Assembly (NCBI GenBank): GCA_017849575.1
Contig: JAFIGV010000030.1
Span: 1-64,000 of the forward strand
Source of the DNA: Flavipsychrobacter sp.
Lineage (GTDB): Bacteria; Bacteroidota; Bacteroidia; Chitinophagales; Chitinophagaceae
Length of the DNA: 64,000 nucleotides
Direction of reading: 5' to 3'
Both the position numbers and the translations under genes were made by a program. The notes under the pieces are model-generated. The model worked only from the letters and a program-made list of their open reading frames with translations, was not told where the DNA came from and made no database searches. Each line of letters starts with the position of its first letter. Within the stretch, counting starts at the first letter, position 1. This document shows, one piece after another, positions 9,236 to 17,653 of this stretch.

Positions 9236-10489
9236 TTAGTTGGATTGTTCTTCCCATATTCCGGCAAGATGCACGAGCACTTCCACGGCTTTTTCCATAT
9301 CCTGCACACTCACATATTCCTGCTTGCTGTGAATGCCCATCTCTCCGGTAAACAAGTTGGGGCAAGGCAAACCCATAAAGGAAAGCCGCGATCCATCCGT
9401 ACCTCCGCGCACACTCATACGCTGCACTTCAAGTCCCGCACGCTGATAAGCCTGCGCCGCATAGTCCATTACCTGCGGATGCTGATCGAGCACTTCGCGC
9501 ATATTGCGGTATTGTTCTTTGATGATAAACTCGGTGGTAACGCCCGGAAATTCGCGAACGGTTTCATCCACCAAAGCTCTTAATCTTTCTTCGTGCTTTG
9601 CCAGCAAGGCACTATCAAAATCGCGGACAATTAACTGCACACTTGCTTTCTCCAGCACACCCTGAATGCCTACCGGATGCACAAAGCCTTCCATTCCTTC
9701 TGTGGTTTCCGGACACCATTCATTGCGCGGCAGCTTATCCACAAAGGCAGATGCGGCTTTTATTGCACTTACCATCTTGTCTTTTGCATAGCCGGGATGC
9801 GCACTGATGCCATGAAAAACCACGGTTACGCCATCTGCCGAAAAAGTTTCCCCTTCCAGATGACCGCGCTCGCCGCCATCGAGTGTATAACCATACTGCG
9901 CACCAAGTTTTTTCATATCCACAGCATTCACCCCTCTTCCCACTTCCTCATCGGGCGTAAACAGGATGCGGATGGTACCATGTTTTATTTCAGGGTGCTG
10001 TATTAAATATTGCGCGAGGTCCATGATGATGGCAACACCTGCTTTATCGTCGGCGCCCAGCAAAGTTGTACCTGATGCGGTAATGATATCGTCGCCGATT
10101 CTTTCTTTCAGATAGGGATGATCATGTGTGCTGATCACCACAGTAGGATCATCGGGCAGTACGATGTCCTTTCCATCCCAACTCATATGCAGCAGCGGCT
10201 TTACACCCGCGCCGCTACAGTCGGGCGCAGTGTCCACATGCGCACAGTAGCAAAGCACCGGCACATCCTTATCCACGGTAGCCGGAATGGTAGCATACAC
10301 ATAGCCATGCTCATCAAGTTCGGCGTCGGTCACACCTATTGCCCGGAGTTCTTCTACCAGCATCCGGCTCAGGTCTTTCTGCTTTTCGGTAGAAGGTTGA
10401 CTCGGAGAGTTTGGATCGCTTTGCGTATCTATTTGCGCATAACGCATAAAACGGTCAGCTACTGTATGTTGATAATTTTGTAATGCCAT
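9236..10489 (-). CDS. pepT: Peptidase T (tripeptide aminopeptidase)
   Basis: A 417-aa M20B zinc aminopeptidase that releases the N-terminal residue of tripeptides in the cytoplasm. Metal-ligand and catalytic motifs are visible: A-H84-x-D86 (first ligand and activating Asp), L-G-A-D147-D (bridging Asp), P-D-E181-E182-V (general base and ligand), and a C-terminal 'GTDGSRLSFMG..C.N' plus 'GEMGIHSKQEYV' region with the final His. Length fits the family (about 408-420 aa). The start at 10489 gives the usual N-terminal helix with RFMRYAQIDTQSD. Divergent from marC with a 107-base gap. Confidence 0.95.
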   Translation of the reverse strand: MALQNYQHTVADRFMRYAQIDTQSDPNSPSQPSTEKQKDLSRMLVEELRAIGVTDAELDEHGYVYATIPATVDKDVPVLCYCAHVDTAPDCSGAGVKPLLHMSWDGKDIVLPDDPTVVISTHDHPYLKERIGDDIITASGTTLLGADDKAGVAIIMDLAQYLIQHPEIKHGTIRILFTPDEEVGRGVNAVDMKKLGAQYGYTLDGGERGHLEGETFSADGVTVVFHGISAHPGYAKDKMVSAIKAASAFVDKLPRNEWCPETTEGMEGFVHPVGIQGVLEKASVQLIVRDFDSALLAKHEERLRALVDETVREFPGVTTEFIIKEQYRNMREVLDQHPQVMDYAAQAYQRAGLEVQRMSVRGGTDGSRLSFMGLPCPNLFTGEMGIHSKQEYVSVQDMEKAVEVLVHLAGIWEEQSN

Positions 10490-10584
10490 CGTATCCTAAA
10501 ATTTTAGAAAGAAGCACGGATTTGCCTCTTCTGGTATAGAAAAAAAGTGTGTAAAAATAGCATTATGGTATTAATTACTGCCTT

Positions 10585-10592
10585 TACTTTTG
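10585..10592 (+). promoter_or_regulatory. Candidate Bacteroidota -7 box for marC (TACTTTTG)
   Basis: An exact TAnnTTTG match ends 4 bases before the ATG at 10597. No good -33 TTTG is seen. If used, the mRNA would be leaderless. Confidence 0.3.
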
Positions 10593-10596
10593 CCCG

Positions 10597-11178
10597 ATGT
10601 TTGAGCTGTCCAAAATAGATATTACGCAGATTGTAACGCTCAGTTTCACGCTGTTTGCCGTAATAGATGTGCTCGGATCCATTCCGGTCATTATTTCGCT
10701 CAAGAAAAAAATGGGCGAGATCAGCGCCATGCAAGCTACACTGGTATCGGGCGGGCTGATGCTTCTGTTCTTTTTTGTGGGTGAGAAGATGCTCAACTTC
10801 ATGGGGCTCGACGTGCATTCCTTTGCCATTGCGGGCTCCATCGTCATTTTTATTCTTGGTTTAGAAATGGTTTTGGGTATTGAATTTTTCAGGAGTGAGA
10901 AAGACATCAAAAGTGGCAATGTAGTGCCCATCGCCTTTCCGCTCATCGCCGGGTCGGGAACACTCACGACCATCATGTCGCTGAAGGCAGAATACCATGC
11001 TTATAATATTCTTATCGCCATTATGGTCAACCTGATTTTTGTCTATATCACGCTCATCCTGATCAACCCCATTGAGCGGGTGTTAGGACCCTCAGGCATT
11101 TCCGTGATACGGAAGTTTTTCGGCGTGATCCTCCTGGCGATTGCTGTGAAAATTTTCAAGAGTAATGTAGGCTTTTAG
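10597..11178 (+). CDS. MarC-family integral membrane protein
   Basis: A 193-aa polytopic membrane protein with six predicted hydrophobic segments (about residues 9-30, 43-62, 69-91, 111-132, 139-158, 170-188). The N-terminal 'FAVIDVLGSIPVI' and central 'PIAFPLIAGSGTLTTI' match the two MarC half-repeats, which contain the family's conserved Asp-x-x-Gly/P and PL..GPG-like loops. Once linked to multiple antibiotic resistance, MarC is now of unknown function and probably a transporter. It is a monocistronic unit divergent from pepT. The start at ATG 10597 follows a TAnnTTTG box directly. Confidence 0.88.
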   Translation: MFELSKIDITQIVTLSFTLFAVIDVLGSIPVIISLKKKMGEISAMQATLVSGGLMLLFFFVGEKMLNFMGLDVHSFAIAGSIVIFILGLEMVLGIEFFRSEKDIKSGNVVPIAFPLIAGSGTLTTIMSLKAEYHAYNILIAIMVNLIFVYITLILINPIERVLGPSGISVIRKFFGVILLAIAVKIFKSNVGF

Positions 11179-11223
11179 ACTTTGGCGAGCCCGGCAGCAC
11201 TGACCACAATTAGCAAAGCTCCC

Positions 11224-11257
11224 TTTGTTTCCATGACCGGAGCGTTGGATAGTTTTG
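11224..11257 (+). promoter_or_regulatory. Bacteroidota-type promoter for the isocitrate dehydrogenase gene
   Basis: TTTG at 11224-11227 and TAGTTTTG at 11250-11257 are separated by 22 bases, close to the usual -33/-7 spacing in this phylum. Transcription would start near 11264, leaving a 5' leader of about 37 bases. Confidence 0.5.
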
Positions 11258-11300
11258 TAGTTTCGCGCGCGTTATTCACTTTCAAACTACTTCGCGAAAT

Positions 11301-12599
11301 ATGAAATCTCAGAAGATCACAATGGGTTCGAACGGCAGGCTGGATGTTCCTGATTATCCCATCATTCCCTTTATAGAAGGCGACGGTATTGGTCCGGATG
11401 TATGGAGCGCTTCGAAAGCGGTGCTGGATGCAGCGGTAGAAAAATGCTACGGCGGTAAGCGCAAGATAGAATGGATAGAAATGCTGGCAGGCGAAAAAGC
11501 CTTCAACAAAACCGGCGAATGGCTGCCTAAGGAAACGCTGGCTACGGCTACAGAATACATTGTGTCGATCAAGGGACCTTTGACCACACCTGTGGGCGGT
11601 GGCATACGCTCGCTGAACGTTGCTTTGCGGCAAACACTCGATCTCTATGTCTGTCTTCGCCCGGTGCATTGGTTTCATGGCGTGCCTTCGCCGGTGAAGC
11701 ACCCTGAAGATGTGGACATGGTGATCTTTCGCGAAAACACTGAAGATATTTATGCGGGCATTGAATTCAACTACGACGACCCCAAGGCTAAAAAGCTTTT
11801 TGAATTTCTTAAAGAAATCGGCGGAGCAGATAAAGTCCGTTTCCCGGAAACTTCTTCTTTCGGCATCAAACCCGTTTCTAAAGAAGGGTCACAAAGGCTT
11901 ATCCGCGCTGCTATTAAATATGCCATCGAGCATCGCCGCCCGTCAGTGACGTTGGTGCACAAGGGTAACATCATGAAGTTTACTGAAGGTGGATTCAAGA
12001 ACTGGGGTTACGAACTGGCACAGGCGGAATTTGGCGACAGCGTCTATACCTGGGAGCAGTGGGAGCAGACTAAAAAGCAGGAAGGTGAAGAAGCCGCAAA
12101 TGCCGCGATGAAAAAGGCGCAGCTCAGCGGAAAGATCATAGTGAAAGATGTAATTGCCGACAACTTTTTGCAGCAGATATTGCTGGCGCCAAAAGACTAT
12201 TCGGTAGTAGCCACCCTCAACCTCAATGGTGATTATATCAGCGATGCGCTGGCTGCCGCAGTAGGAGGCATAGGCATTGCACCGGGCGCCAACATCAACT
12301 ACCTTACCGGTCATGCCGTATTTGAAGCTACCCACGGCACCGCCCCGCGTTTTGCCAACACCGACACCATGAATCCATCATCGTTGCTGCTGAGCGGGGT
12401 GATGATGCTGGAATACATGGGCTGGAACGAAGCCGCCAATTGCATTCTCGATGCGCTGAAGACAACAATCATGCGCAAACGCGTGACCATAGATTTTTAC
12501 AACCTGATGCATGATGCCACTTTGCTGAAAACAAGTGAATTTGCACAGGAGATCATCAAGAATATGGGTACAGGAGTAATACTCGAAAAAGGAGAATAA
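11301..12599 (+). CDS. icd: NADP-dependent isocitrate dehydrogenase
   Basis: A 432-aa enzyme of the prokaryotic homodimeric Icd type, converting isocitrate to 2-oxoglutarate with CO2 and NADPH in the TCA cycle. Visible family features are '[14 protein letters not shown]', the substrate loop '[13 protein letters not shown]' with the Ser that is the phosphorylation site in E. coli, '[13 protein letters not shown]', '[15 protein letters not shown]', the metal-binding 'VIADNFLQQ', and the coenzyme site '[10 protein letters not shown]'. Length is near the E. coli enzyme (416 aa). deoC follows after 2 bases, so they are probably cotranscribed. A good TTTG/TAGTTTTG promoter lies upstream. Confidence 0.95.
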   Translation: MKSQKITMGSNGRLDVPDYPIIPFIEGDGIGPDVWSASKAVLDAAVEKCYGGKRKIEWIEMLAGEKAFNKTGEWLPKETLATATEYIVSIKGPLTTPVGGGIRSLNVALRQTLDLYVCLRPVHWFHGVPSPVKHPEDVDMVIFRENTEDIYAGIEFNYDDPKAKKLFEFLKEIGGADKVRFPETSSFGIKPVSKEGSQRLIRAAIKYAIEHRRPSVTLVHKGNIMKFTEGGFKNWGYELAQAEFGDSVYTWEQWEQTKKQEGEEAANAAMKKAQLSGKIIVKDVIADNFLQQILLAPKDYSVVATLNLNGDYISDALAAAVGGIGIAPGANINYLTGHAVFEATHGTAPRFANTDTMNPSSLLLSGVMMLEYMGWNEAANCILDALKTTIMRKRVTIDFYNLMHDATLLKTSEFAQEIIKNMGTGVILEKGE

Positions 12600-12601
12600 T
12601 T

Positions 12602-13261
12602 ATGAACATCGCCGGCTATATAGACCATACCGTACTAAAACCGACCACTACCGAAGATGATGTAATCAAGCTTTGCAATGAAGCGAGCATCTACGGCTTT
12701 GTAGCTGTGTGTGTGCCGCCGCATTATGTGCGCTTTGCCAAATTGCAATTGCAGGACACCGCGGTGAAAATCGCTACGGTTATCGGATTTCCCTTTGGCT
12801 ATAGCAGCACAAGGTCGAAGATTGAAGAGATAAAAGAAGCAATAGCCGATGGTGCAGACGAACTGGATATGGTCATCAACCTTGCTGCGGTAAAAAATGG
12901 CGACTGGGACTTTCTGGATAATGAAATAGAGCGCTGCACCAGCATCGTGCATGCTTCTCAAAAAGTGATTAAGCTGATCGTTGAAAGCGGAGAACTTACC
13001 GATGCTGAGTTGATCAGTTGTTGCGCGCTGGTGCGTTCCAACAAGGTGGATTTTATCAAAACCTCTACGGGCTATGCTTCTACCGGCGCTACACTTCATG
13101 CGGTGCAGCTCATGCGACAGCATTTACCCACCAGCATTTTTATCAAAGCGTCCGGCGGCATTCGTAGTTTTAGTTTTGCAAAAGAACTGATCGAAGCCGG
13201 AGCTACCCGATTGGGATGCTCGGCAAGCGTGAGCATTCTCGAAGAAAGTAAAAGCCAATAG
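12602..13261 (+). CDS. deoC: Deoxyribose-phosphate aldolase
   Basis: A 219-aa class I aldolase (TIM barrel) that cleaves 2-deoxyribose-5-phosphate to glyceraldehyde-3-phosphate and acetaldehyde in nucleoside salvage. Catalytic residues are readable: the Asp in DELDMVIN (D89), the Schiff-base Lys in FIKTSTGY (K153) and the second Lys in IKASGGIR (K182). The N-terminal 'YIDHTVLKP' is typical. Length matches bacterial DeoC of the short type. It begins 2 bases after icd and is followed 10 bases later by the SPOR-domain gene, forming an operon of at least three to four genes. Confidence 0.95.
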   Translation: MNIAGYIDHTVLKPTTTEDDVIKLCNEASIYGFVAVCVPPHYVRFAKLQLQDTAVKIATVIGFPFGYSSTRSKIEEIKEAIADGADELDMVINLAAVKNGDWDFLDNEIERCTSIVHASQKVIKLIVESGELTDAELISCCALVRSNKVDFIKTSTGYASTGATLHAVQLMRQHLPTSIFIKASGGIRSFSFAKELIEAGATRLGCSASVSILEESKSQ

Positions 13262-13271
13262 CGACTGACCC

Positions 13272-13742
13272 ATGAAAATGTGCACCCACCTCATTTGCCT
13301 GCTTGCCTTGCTTGCCGTCAGCACGGCTGCCCGGGCACAGCAAGATGCTGAAGACACCAACGGCGTGGTGATCCATGCCGATCCGCGACTGGCAATTGTA
13401 ACGGCACCAAAGTCGCGGGTGCCCATCATCAATACCAGCGGTTCGCGCACGGGTCTTATCCGCTCGGGGCGCGGCTTCCGGGTGCAGATCTACAATGGCA
13501 ACGACCGCAATAAAGCCAATGCACTAAAGGTGGATTTTATCCGCCGGTATCCGTCTGTGCGCACCTATATGTCTTACATTCAGCCACAGTTCCGGGTAAA
13601 GGTGGGCGACTTCCGGACCAGAGCCGAAGCACAACATTTTCTGCAGGAAATCAATCGTATCTATTCGCCGGTAATGATTGTTCCGGACATCATTGTCATA
13701 AACACTTTTCGAGATGATCAACAAAATCAAAGAGAAAACTGA
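13272..13742 (+). CDS. Secreted SPOR-domain protein
   Basis: A 156-aa protein with a signal peptide (MKMCTHLICLLALLAVSTAARA-Q). The C-terminal ~75 residues have SPOR character: 'GFRVQIYNGNDRNKANALK', then 'PQFRVKVGDFRTRAEAQHFL'. SPOR domains bind denuded glycan strands of septal peptidoglycan, so a periplasmic or cell-wall role is inferred. The gene lies 10 bases after deoC and its last 29 bases overlap the start of the M20 hydrolase gene in another frame, which suggests translational coupling. Confidence 0.85.
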   Translation: MKMCTHLICLLALLAVSTAARAQQDAEDTNGVVIHADPRLAIVTAPKSRVPIINTSGSRTGLIRSGRGFRVQIYNGNDRNKANALKVDFIRRYPSVRTYMSYIQPQFRVKVGDFRTRAEAQHFLQEINRIYSPVMIVPDIIVINTFRDDQQNQREN

Positions 13743-14898
13743 GCAGTATTTCCCGGACACCCAAGCCATTCGTCATCATATCCACTCCCATCCTGAGCTT
13801 TCGTTTCAGGAGTATGAGACGGCAGCATTCATCTCCGGCAAGCTCAGCGACATGGGCATTGAGCACCAAACCGGTGTGGCTGGTACAGGTATTGTTGCCC
13901 TCATCAAAGGAAAGAATCCCGGCAAAAAATGCATCGCCCTGCGTGCCGATATGGATGCACTCCCTATTCAGGAAGCCAATGATGTAGCTTACCGGTCGCA
14001 AAACGATGGCGTGATGCATGCCTGCGGACACGATGTACATTCCACCTGTCTGCTCGGCGCAGCAAGAATTCTGAATGAACTGAAAGACGAATTTGAAGGA
14101 ACTATTAAACTGATCTTTCAGCCCGGCGAAGAAAAACACCCCGGTGGTGCCAGCCTGATGATTGCTGCCGGTGTGCTGGAACATCCTAAACCCGAAGCCA
14201 TTTTTGCCCTGCATGTTTATCCGCATTTGCCAAGTGGTACAGCCGGTTTCCGTGCGGGTCAATACATGGCAAGCGCCGACGAAATTTACATCACCATAGA
14301 AGGCAAAGGCGGTCATGCTGCCCTGCCCCATCAAACCATAGATCCCATAGCTATAGCGGCACAGGTCATCACAGCCTTGCAGCAAGTCATCTCCAGAAAA
14401 TCGAACCCGCTGATTCCATCGGTGCTCACCTTCGGAAAAATTGCCGGAGGGTTCGCAACAAATGTGATACCCGACAGAGTAGAGATACTCGGCACCTTCC
14501 GTACCATGGACGAGACCTGGCGGTATGAGGCGCACAAATGGATTAAAGACATTACAGAACAGGTTTGTACTTCCTTTGGCGCTACTGCGATGGTGGAAAT
14601 CCCCAAAGGCTATCCTTCATTGTACAACGATCCGCATGTTACCACGCAGGCAGAAAGCTGGGCAAGAGATTTTATCGGTGCTCAAAACATTCATACGCTC
14701 GACCTGCGCATGGCTGCCGAGGATTTTAGCTTTTACACCCATCATGCGCCCGGCTGTTTCTTCCGCATAGGCACCAGCAAAAATGGTGAAGCATTTACAG
14801 CACCCGTACACAATGCAAAGTTTGACATAGACGAAGAAGCACTCAAAACGGGCGTAGGCTTAATGGTTTGGACAGCAGTGAATGCGCTGAAGGCTTAG
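13714..14898 (+). CDS. M20-family amidohydrolase (N-acyl-amino-acid deacylase type)
   Basis: A 394-aa metal-dependent amidohydrolase of the HipO/AbgB/IAA-amino-acid-hydrolase group (M20D), hydrolysing N-acyl amino acids. Visible are 'IRHHIHSHPELSFQEYETA' near the N-terminus, 'ALRADMDALPIQE', the metal site 'HACGHDVHSTCLLGAA', 'FQPGEEKHPGGA', 'GKGGHAALPHQTIDPI' of the dimerisation domain, and the C-terminal 'AAEDFSFYTHHAPGCFFRIG'. No signal peptide is present, so it is cytoplasmic. The start ATG lies 29 bases inside the upstream SPOR gene and gives the standard N-terminus. Substrate is not deducible. Confidence 0.9.
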   Translation: MINKIKEKTEQYFPDTQAIRHHIHSHPELSFQEYETAAFISGKLSDMGIEHQTGVAGTGIVALIKGKNPGKKCIALRADMDALPIQEANDVAYRSQNDGVMHACGHDVHSTCLLGAARILNELKDEFEGTIKLIFQPGEEKHPGGASLMIAAGVLEHPKPEAIFALHVYPHLPSGTAGFRAGQYMASADEIYITIEGKGGHAALPHQTIDPIAIAAQVITALQQVISRKSNPLIPSVLTFGKIAGGFATNVIPDRVEILGTFRTMDETWRYEAHKWIKDITEQVCTSFGATAMVEIPKGYPSLYNDPHVTTQAESWARDFIGAQNIHTLDLRMAAEDFSFYTHHAPGCFFRIGTSKNGEAFTAPVHNAKFDIDEEALKTGVGLMVWTAVNALKA

Positions 14899-15052
14899 TG
14901 ATCTGAGTTCAACAAAGAATTCGTAGTCATCCCCGCGCAGGACTTGGCAACAAGGCAGTGCTGCCAGCGCAACTGGTTGATCCGTCTCAGCTTCGTCTTT
15001 TTATTTCCTGGCTTGTTAGAAAATAAACAAGGAGAAGTTATTTTGAGTTTAA

Positions 15053-15084
15053 GACTGCTGCGCGAGATTTTAACCGGTGAGGAG
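15053..15084 (+). repeat. Short dispersed repeat, copy 1 (CTGCTGC...GTGAG)
   Basis: A ~30-base degenerate unit centred on gactgctgcgcgagatttta-accggtgaggag, resembling units at 16041-16070 and 16842-16874. The copy at 16842 also shares the upstream TGAGTTTAA/TGGGTTTAA, which supports a true repeat rather than chance. Confidence 0.4.
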
Positions 15085-15173
15085 TTTTGATAACATCACC
15101 TTAAACGAATGGAGATCGTTGAAATGTAACCACAGCTTTTTTTCAATTAATTAAACAGTTTAATTTTTACCAT

Positions 15174-15205
15174 TTTGTATTTTATTACGCATTGTAATAA
15201 ATTTA
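15174..15205 (+). promoter_or_regulatory. Candidate promoter for the small T9SS protein gene
   Basis: TTTG at 15174-15177 and TAAATTTA (7 of 8 to TAnnTTTG) at 15198-15205, spaced 20 bases. The predicted leader is about 74 bases to ATG 15286. The rest of the 14899-15285 gap has no supported gene. Confidence 0.4.
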
Positions 15206-15285
15206 GAGTCAGAGGATATGCATAAAACTTCTAAACTGGTGTAAGCCGCGACCCAATTTTGAAAGTCGGCAAAAAAATACAACTT

Positions 15286-15990
15286 ATGAAACTTCTATTA
15301 AAAAAGGCAGTGCTGCTCACCCTATTGTTACTCGGTGGGGTGCAAAGTGGATTCAGCAAACTTTATGTATTTTGGATGGGTCACGTAATGAATGGAACCG
15401 AGCGTCTCAACTGTTACCGCCTCTTTGTTGTTTATACGGAAGAGATTGATGGTAAAGAAGTTTATGTAACATCTGGAGAAGTGAGAGTTGGAATTGATTA
15501 TCCTCTTACAATTGCCCCTTCTAACAATCCATCGTGCCCAGCTCCATATGTATGCCAAAATTCTGATGCTGAGCAAATTTACACCGATCCGTCTGGTCAT
15601 CAATGTCTTGGTCCCATCATCTGTGACAACTATGAAGAGTGGGAGATTGCTAGAAATGCCGCCGTTGGTCAGAATTTAAACAAGGGCGCAGAGCTTTCCG
15701 AAACAACCACAAAGATAAAGGAGTCGAAGCCTGGTTATTTTCGAACCTTTCCAAATCCGGTTACGAAAGACATTCAAAATTTGATTATTGCGCTCGATCT
15801 TAGTAGTCAAGCGCCGTCTGAAAACTGCCAACTTGAAATATTCGATCTTACGGGGCGTAAGGTATTTTCAAGAATGATCAGCACGAATCAGAAATTTATC
15901 GAAATAAGGCTTGATCGCTCTGGTGTATTCAATGTTGTATTGACTTACAACGGAAAAGCTCTTCAAAATCAAAAGATCCTGGTCCAATAA
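15286..15990 (+). CDS. Small secreted T9SS type A sorting-domain protein of unknown function
   Basis: A 234-aa protein with a signal peptide (MKLLLKKAVLLTLLLLGGVQSGFS). The middle ~110 residues contain several Cys (C-P-A-P-Y-V-C, C-L-G-P-I-I-C) and match no domain I know. The last ~75 residues are a typical T9SS type A sorting domain: 'FPNPVTK', 'LEIFDLTGRKVFS', 'VVLTYNGKALQNQKILVQ'. It is therefore predicted to be exported across the outer membrane by T9SS and cleaved. ATG 15286 is preferred to the in-frame TTG at 15259. The region is AT-richer than the genes to the left. Confidence 0.82.
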   Translation: MKLLLKKAVLLTLLLLGGVQSGFSKLYVFWMGHVMNGTERLNCYRLFVVYTEEIDGKEVYVTSGEVRVGIDYPLTIAPSNNPSCPAPYVCQNSDAEQIYTDPSGHQCLGPIICDNYEEWEIARNAAVGQNLNKGAELSETTTKIKESKPGYFRTFPNPVTKDIQNLIIALDLSSQAPSENCQLEIFDLTGRKVFSRMISTNQKFIEIRLDRSGVFNVVLTYNGKALQNQKILVQ

Positions 15991-16040
15991 AGTACCGGAA
16001 CTAACTAAACGGTGCTGCTGATGAAAAAGGCAGTCCCGTT

Positions 16041-16070
16041 CTGCTGCGCAAGACTTACATCGGTAAGGGA
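16041..16070 (+). repeat. Short dispersed repeat, copy 2
   Basis: ctgctgcgca-agacttacat-cggtaaggga aligns with copies at 15053-15084 and 16842-16874. It lies just beyond the 3' end of the toxin gene. Confidence 0.4.
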
Positions 16071-16128
16071 CGATAGAAAATTATTTGAAAAGATTCTTTC
16101 TTGGACGCATAGCGGTGGGATGGACAGC

Positions 16129-16380
16129 CTAAACATTCACCACATCCTCCAAAACCGCATAGACAATGTTGTAGGGAAAAACGCCAACTGTTACGTCTCT
16201 AAGAAGACACTTGCTATCAATAAAACCGAAGTAATGCGGATATTCTGACAAGACGGATAAACGCTCCTCCAATGCAGACAAAAATCGTTCGCCAAGACCT
16301 GCCTGCTGACTTTCGTAATAATCATATCCAGCCTGAATATCTGCAAGCGCTTCCTCCTTAATGGAAACCTGATAGGACAT
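16129..16380 (-). CDS. RelE/ParE-type toxin, truncated by an in-frame stop
   Basis: An 83-aa protein with the ParE/RelE fold pattern: 'YQVSIKEEALADIQAGYDYYE', then 'LGERFLSALEERLSVLSEYPHYFG', and 'RDVTVGVFPYNIVYAV'. The ORF stops at VVNV-TAG (TAG at 16131-16129 on the minus strand), exactly where the last beta-strand should go on. In the same frame the next codons read A-V-H-P-T-A-M-R-P-R-K-N before a TAA at 16083-16081, matching the usual family ending (…V-x-A-V-x-H-x-x-R-x-P). A TTG(Leu)-to-TAG change explains it; read through, the protein would be about 99 aa, the normal length. The toxin is probably inactive or weakened. It lies 6 bases after its antitoxin gene. Confidence 0.8.
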   Translation of the reverse strand: MSYQVSIKEEALADIQAGYDYYESQQAGLGERFLSALEERLSVLSEYPHYFGFIDSKCLLRDVTVGVFPYNIVYAVLEDVVNV

Positions 16381-16386
16381 ATTTTC

Positions 16387-16620
16387 TTATTCAGCTCTAT
16401 TGCGACGAACTATCTCAAGCGCTTCATTGACTGTGTAAGATCTGCTCTGACCCTCAAGATCTGCTTCGACCCGCTTGTATAATACGTCCAAGGTATCTTC
16501 ATCATAGGCAGTTGAAGCCGGCATTTGCTTTTCGAATAGCACGAACATAGCGGTGAGGTGAGCGGTATCTGCCGAATCTATATACTCATGAAGCTGTTGC
16601 CGTATCCACGCTGTGTTCAT
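16387..16620 (-). CDS. Antitoxin of the RelE/ParE-type pair
   Basis: A 77-aa protein starting MNTAWIRQQLHEYIDSAD and ending with a basic 'NEALEIVRRNRAE'. Its mostly helical, acidic centre and position 6 bases upstream of the toxin fit a Bacteroidota addiction-module antitoxin. An open frame continues upstream to 16758 but that stretch runs through a dispersed repeat, so ATG at 16620 is the likely start. It should bind and neutralise the downstream toxin and repress the promoter in the 16621-16760 stretch. Confidence 0.72.
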   Translation of the reverse strand: MNTAWIRQQLHEYIDSADTAHLTAMFVLFEKQMPASTAYDEDTLDVLYKRVEADLEGQSRSYTVNEALEIVRRNRAE

Positions 16621-16670
16621 AACGCCTGATTTTCTACAAAAATACAGATTATCCGCTTCGAGCTTTATGC

Positions 16671-16762
16671 TCCGTCCCGGGCTAGTCACCCGAAAGCAGG
16701 AAGGGGACTCGCCCGCATCAGGTCGCAAATTCGTAAATTGAACCTTGGCAGTTCGCAAACCT
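16671..16762. repeat. ~92-bp dispersed hairpin repeat, copy 1
   Basis: Roughly four-fifths identical in direct orientation to 18185-18276. It begins tccgtcccgggctagtcacc, has a near-palindrome (gggctagt … actcgccc) and ends near …cttggcagttcgcaaac. It sits directly upstream of the antitoxin gene. It could be a REP/MITE-like unit. No ORF is credible in it. Confidence 0.7.
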
Positions 16763-16841
16763 TGTTGGAAGCATGAGCATCGGACCAGCCGACTTAGCTA
16801 TCTGCTTGCCAGTCAAAGACCTGCTTTTATTTTGGGTTTAA

Positions 16842-16874
16842 TGTCTGCTGCAAAAGACTTACACTAGTGAGTAG
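16842..16874 (+). repeat. Short dispersed repeat, copy 3
   Basis: tgtctgctgcaaaagactta-cactagtgagtag; preceded, like copy 1, by a T-G-G/A-G-TTTAA stretch. Confidence 0.38.
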
Positions 16875-16915
16875 TGGTGCCGGCAACACAATAATAAAGT
16901 CAAAAAATAAGAATA

Positions 16916-17488
16916 ATGAACAAAATAGAGTTTCAACTTATTCAAATAGAAGGGTTTACTTATACAAAATGTAACTCGGTTTATAATAGTTTGAATAAGC
17001 CATTGGAAGAGAGCTTACTACATGATATGCTAAAGGAGCATGGTTTATTCGATAAACGTCTAATTGAACTATACCTATGGAAAAATGGCAATCAAAAGGC
17101 TGGCTCTTCTACTCCGTACTTTTGCTCCTGGGGGCATTTTTTCTCTTTGAATCACGCAACAGATATATTTAATAGTAAGGAGTACAAAAGTGTGTTTAAG
17201 GAAAAATCATTTTTTCCGATTATCGGACATGGTGGTGACTTTTTGCTTCTTAATCTTCAGCGTAATAAAAAAGCTGTATATGCTTTTTCCCCCTCGCTAC
17301 TAATCAATACGCCAATCAGTTTTTGCGACAGTTTAGGCTTGCTATTAGAAGGAATTGGGTATTGTTTTGAGCACGGAATATATAGAACTGATAGCGAGAA
17401 TAATTTTGATAGTGATAGTGAGAGGGAGGATTCTTTTTTTAGATCAAAGAGTCCCACCGCTCAGTATTGGAATATCTCATTTTGTTGA
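16916..17488 (+). CDS. Hypothetical protein, possibly SUKH/SMI1-KNR4-like
   Basis: A 190-aa protein without signal peptide. The pattern '…IELYLWKNGNQ…', '…FFPIIGHGGDFLLLNL…' and a late 'SFCDSLGLLLEGI' resembles the order of landmarks in the SMI1/KNR4 (SUKH) family, many of which are immunity proteins of polymorphic toxins. The match is by eye only and weak. The C-terminal ~35 residues are Ser/Asp/Glu-rich and look disordered. The gene is AT-rich compared with the housekeeping genes to the left and lies between two copies of the 92-bp repeat. No partner toxin is visible next to it. Confidence 0.6.
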   Translation: MNKIEFQLIQIEGFTYTKCNSVYNSLNKPLEESLLHDMLKEHGLFDKRLIELYLWKNGNQKAGSSTPYFCSWGHFFSLNHATDIFNSKEYKSVFKEKSFFPIIGHGGDFLLLNLQRNKKAVYAFSPSLLINTPISFCDSLGLLLEGIGYCFEHGIYRTDSENNFDSDSEREDSFFRSKSPTAQYWNISFC

Positions 17489-17653
17489 GCGTAGACCACT
17501 GTCGCGAGAGTTAGCGCAGGGCTCTCGAGTCTAATGGAAGTAGTCAGTTTGCAACTGGCATTTGAAAAGAAGAATCTGAGAATTATCTTCATCAGCACTT
17601 AGCAATGTAGGCTGTTATTAGGGTTACTGCTGCTAATAAAGCTATAGCACTCC

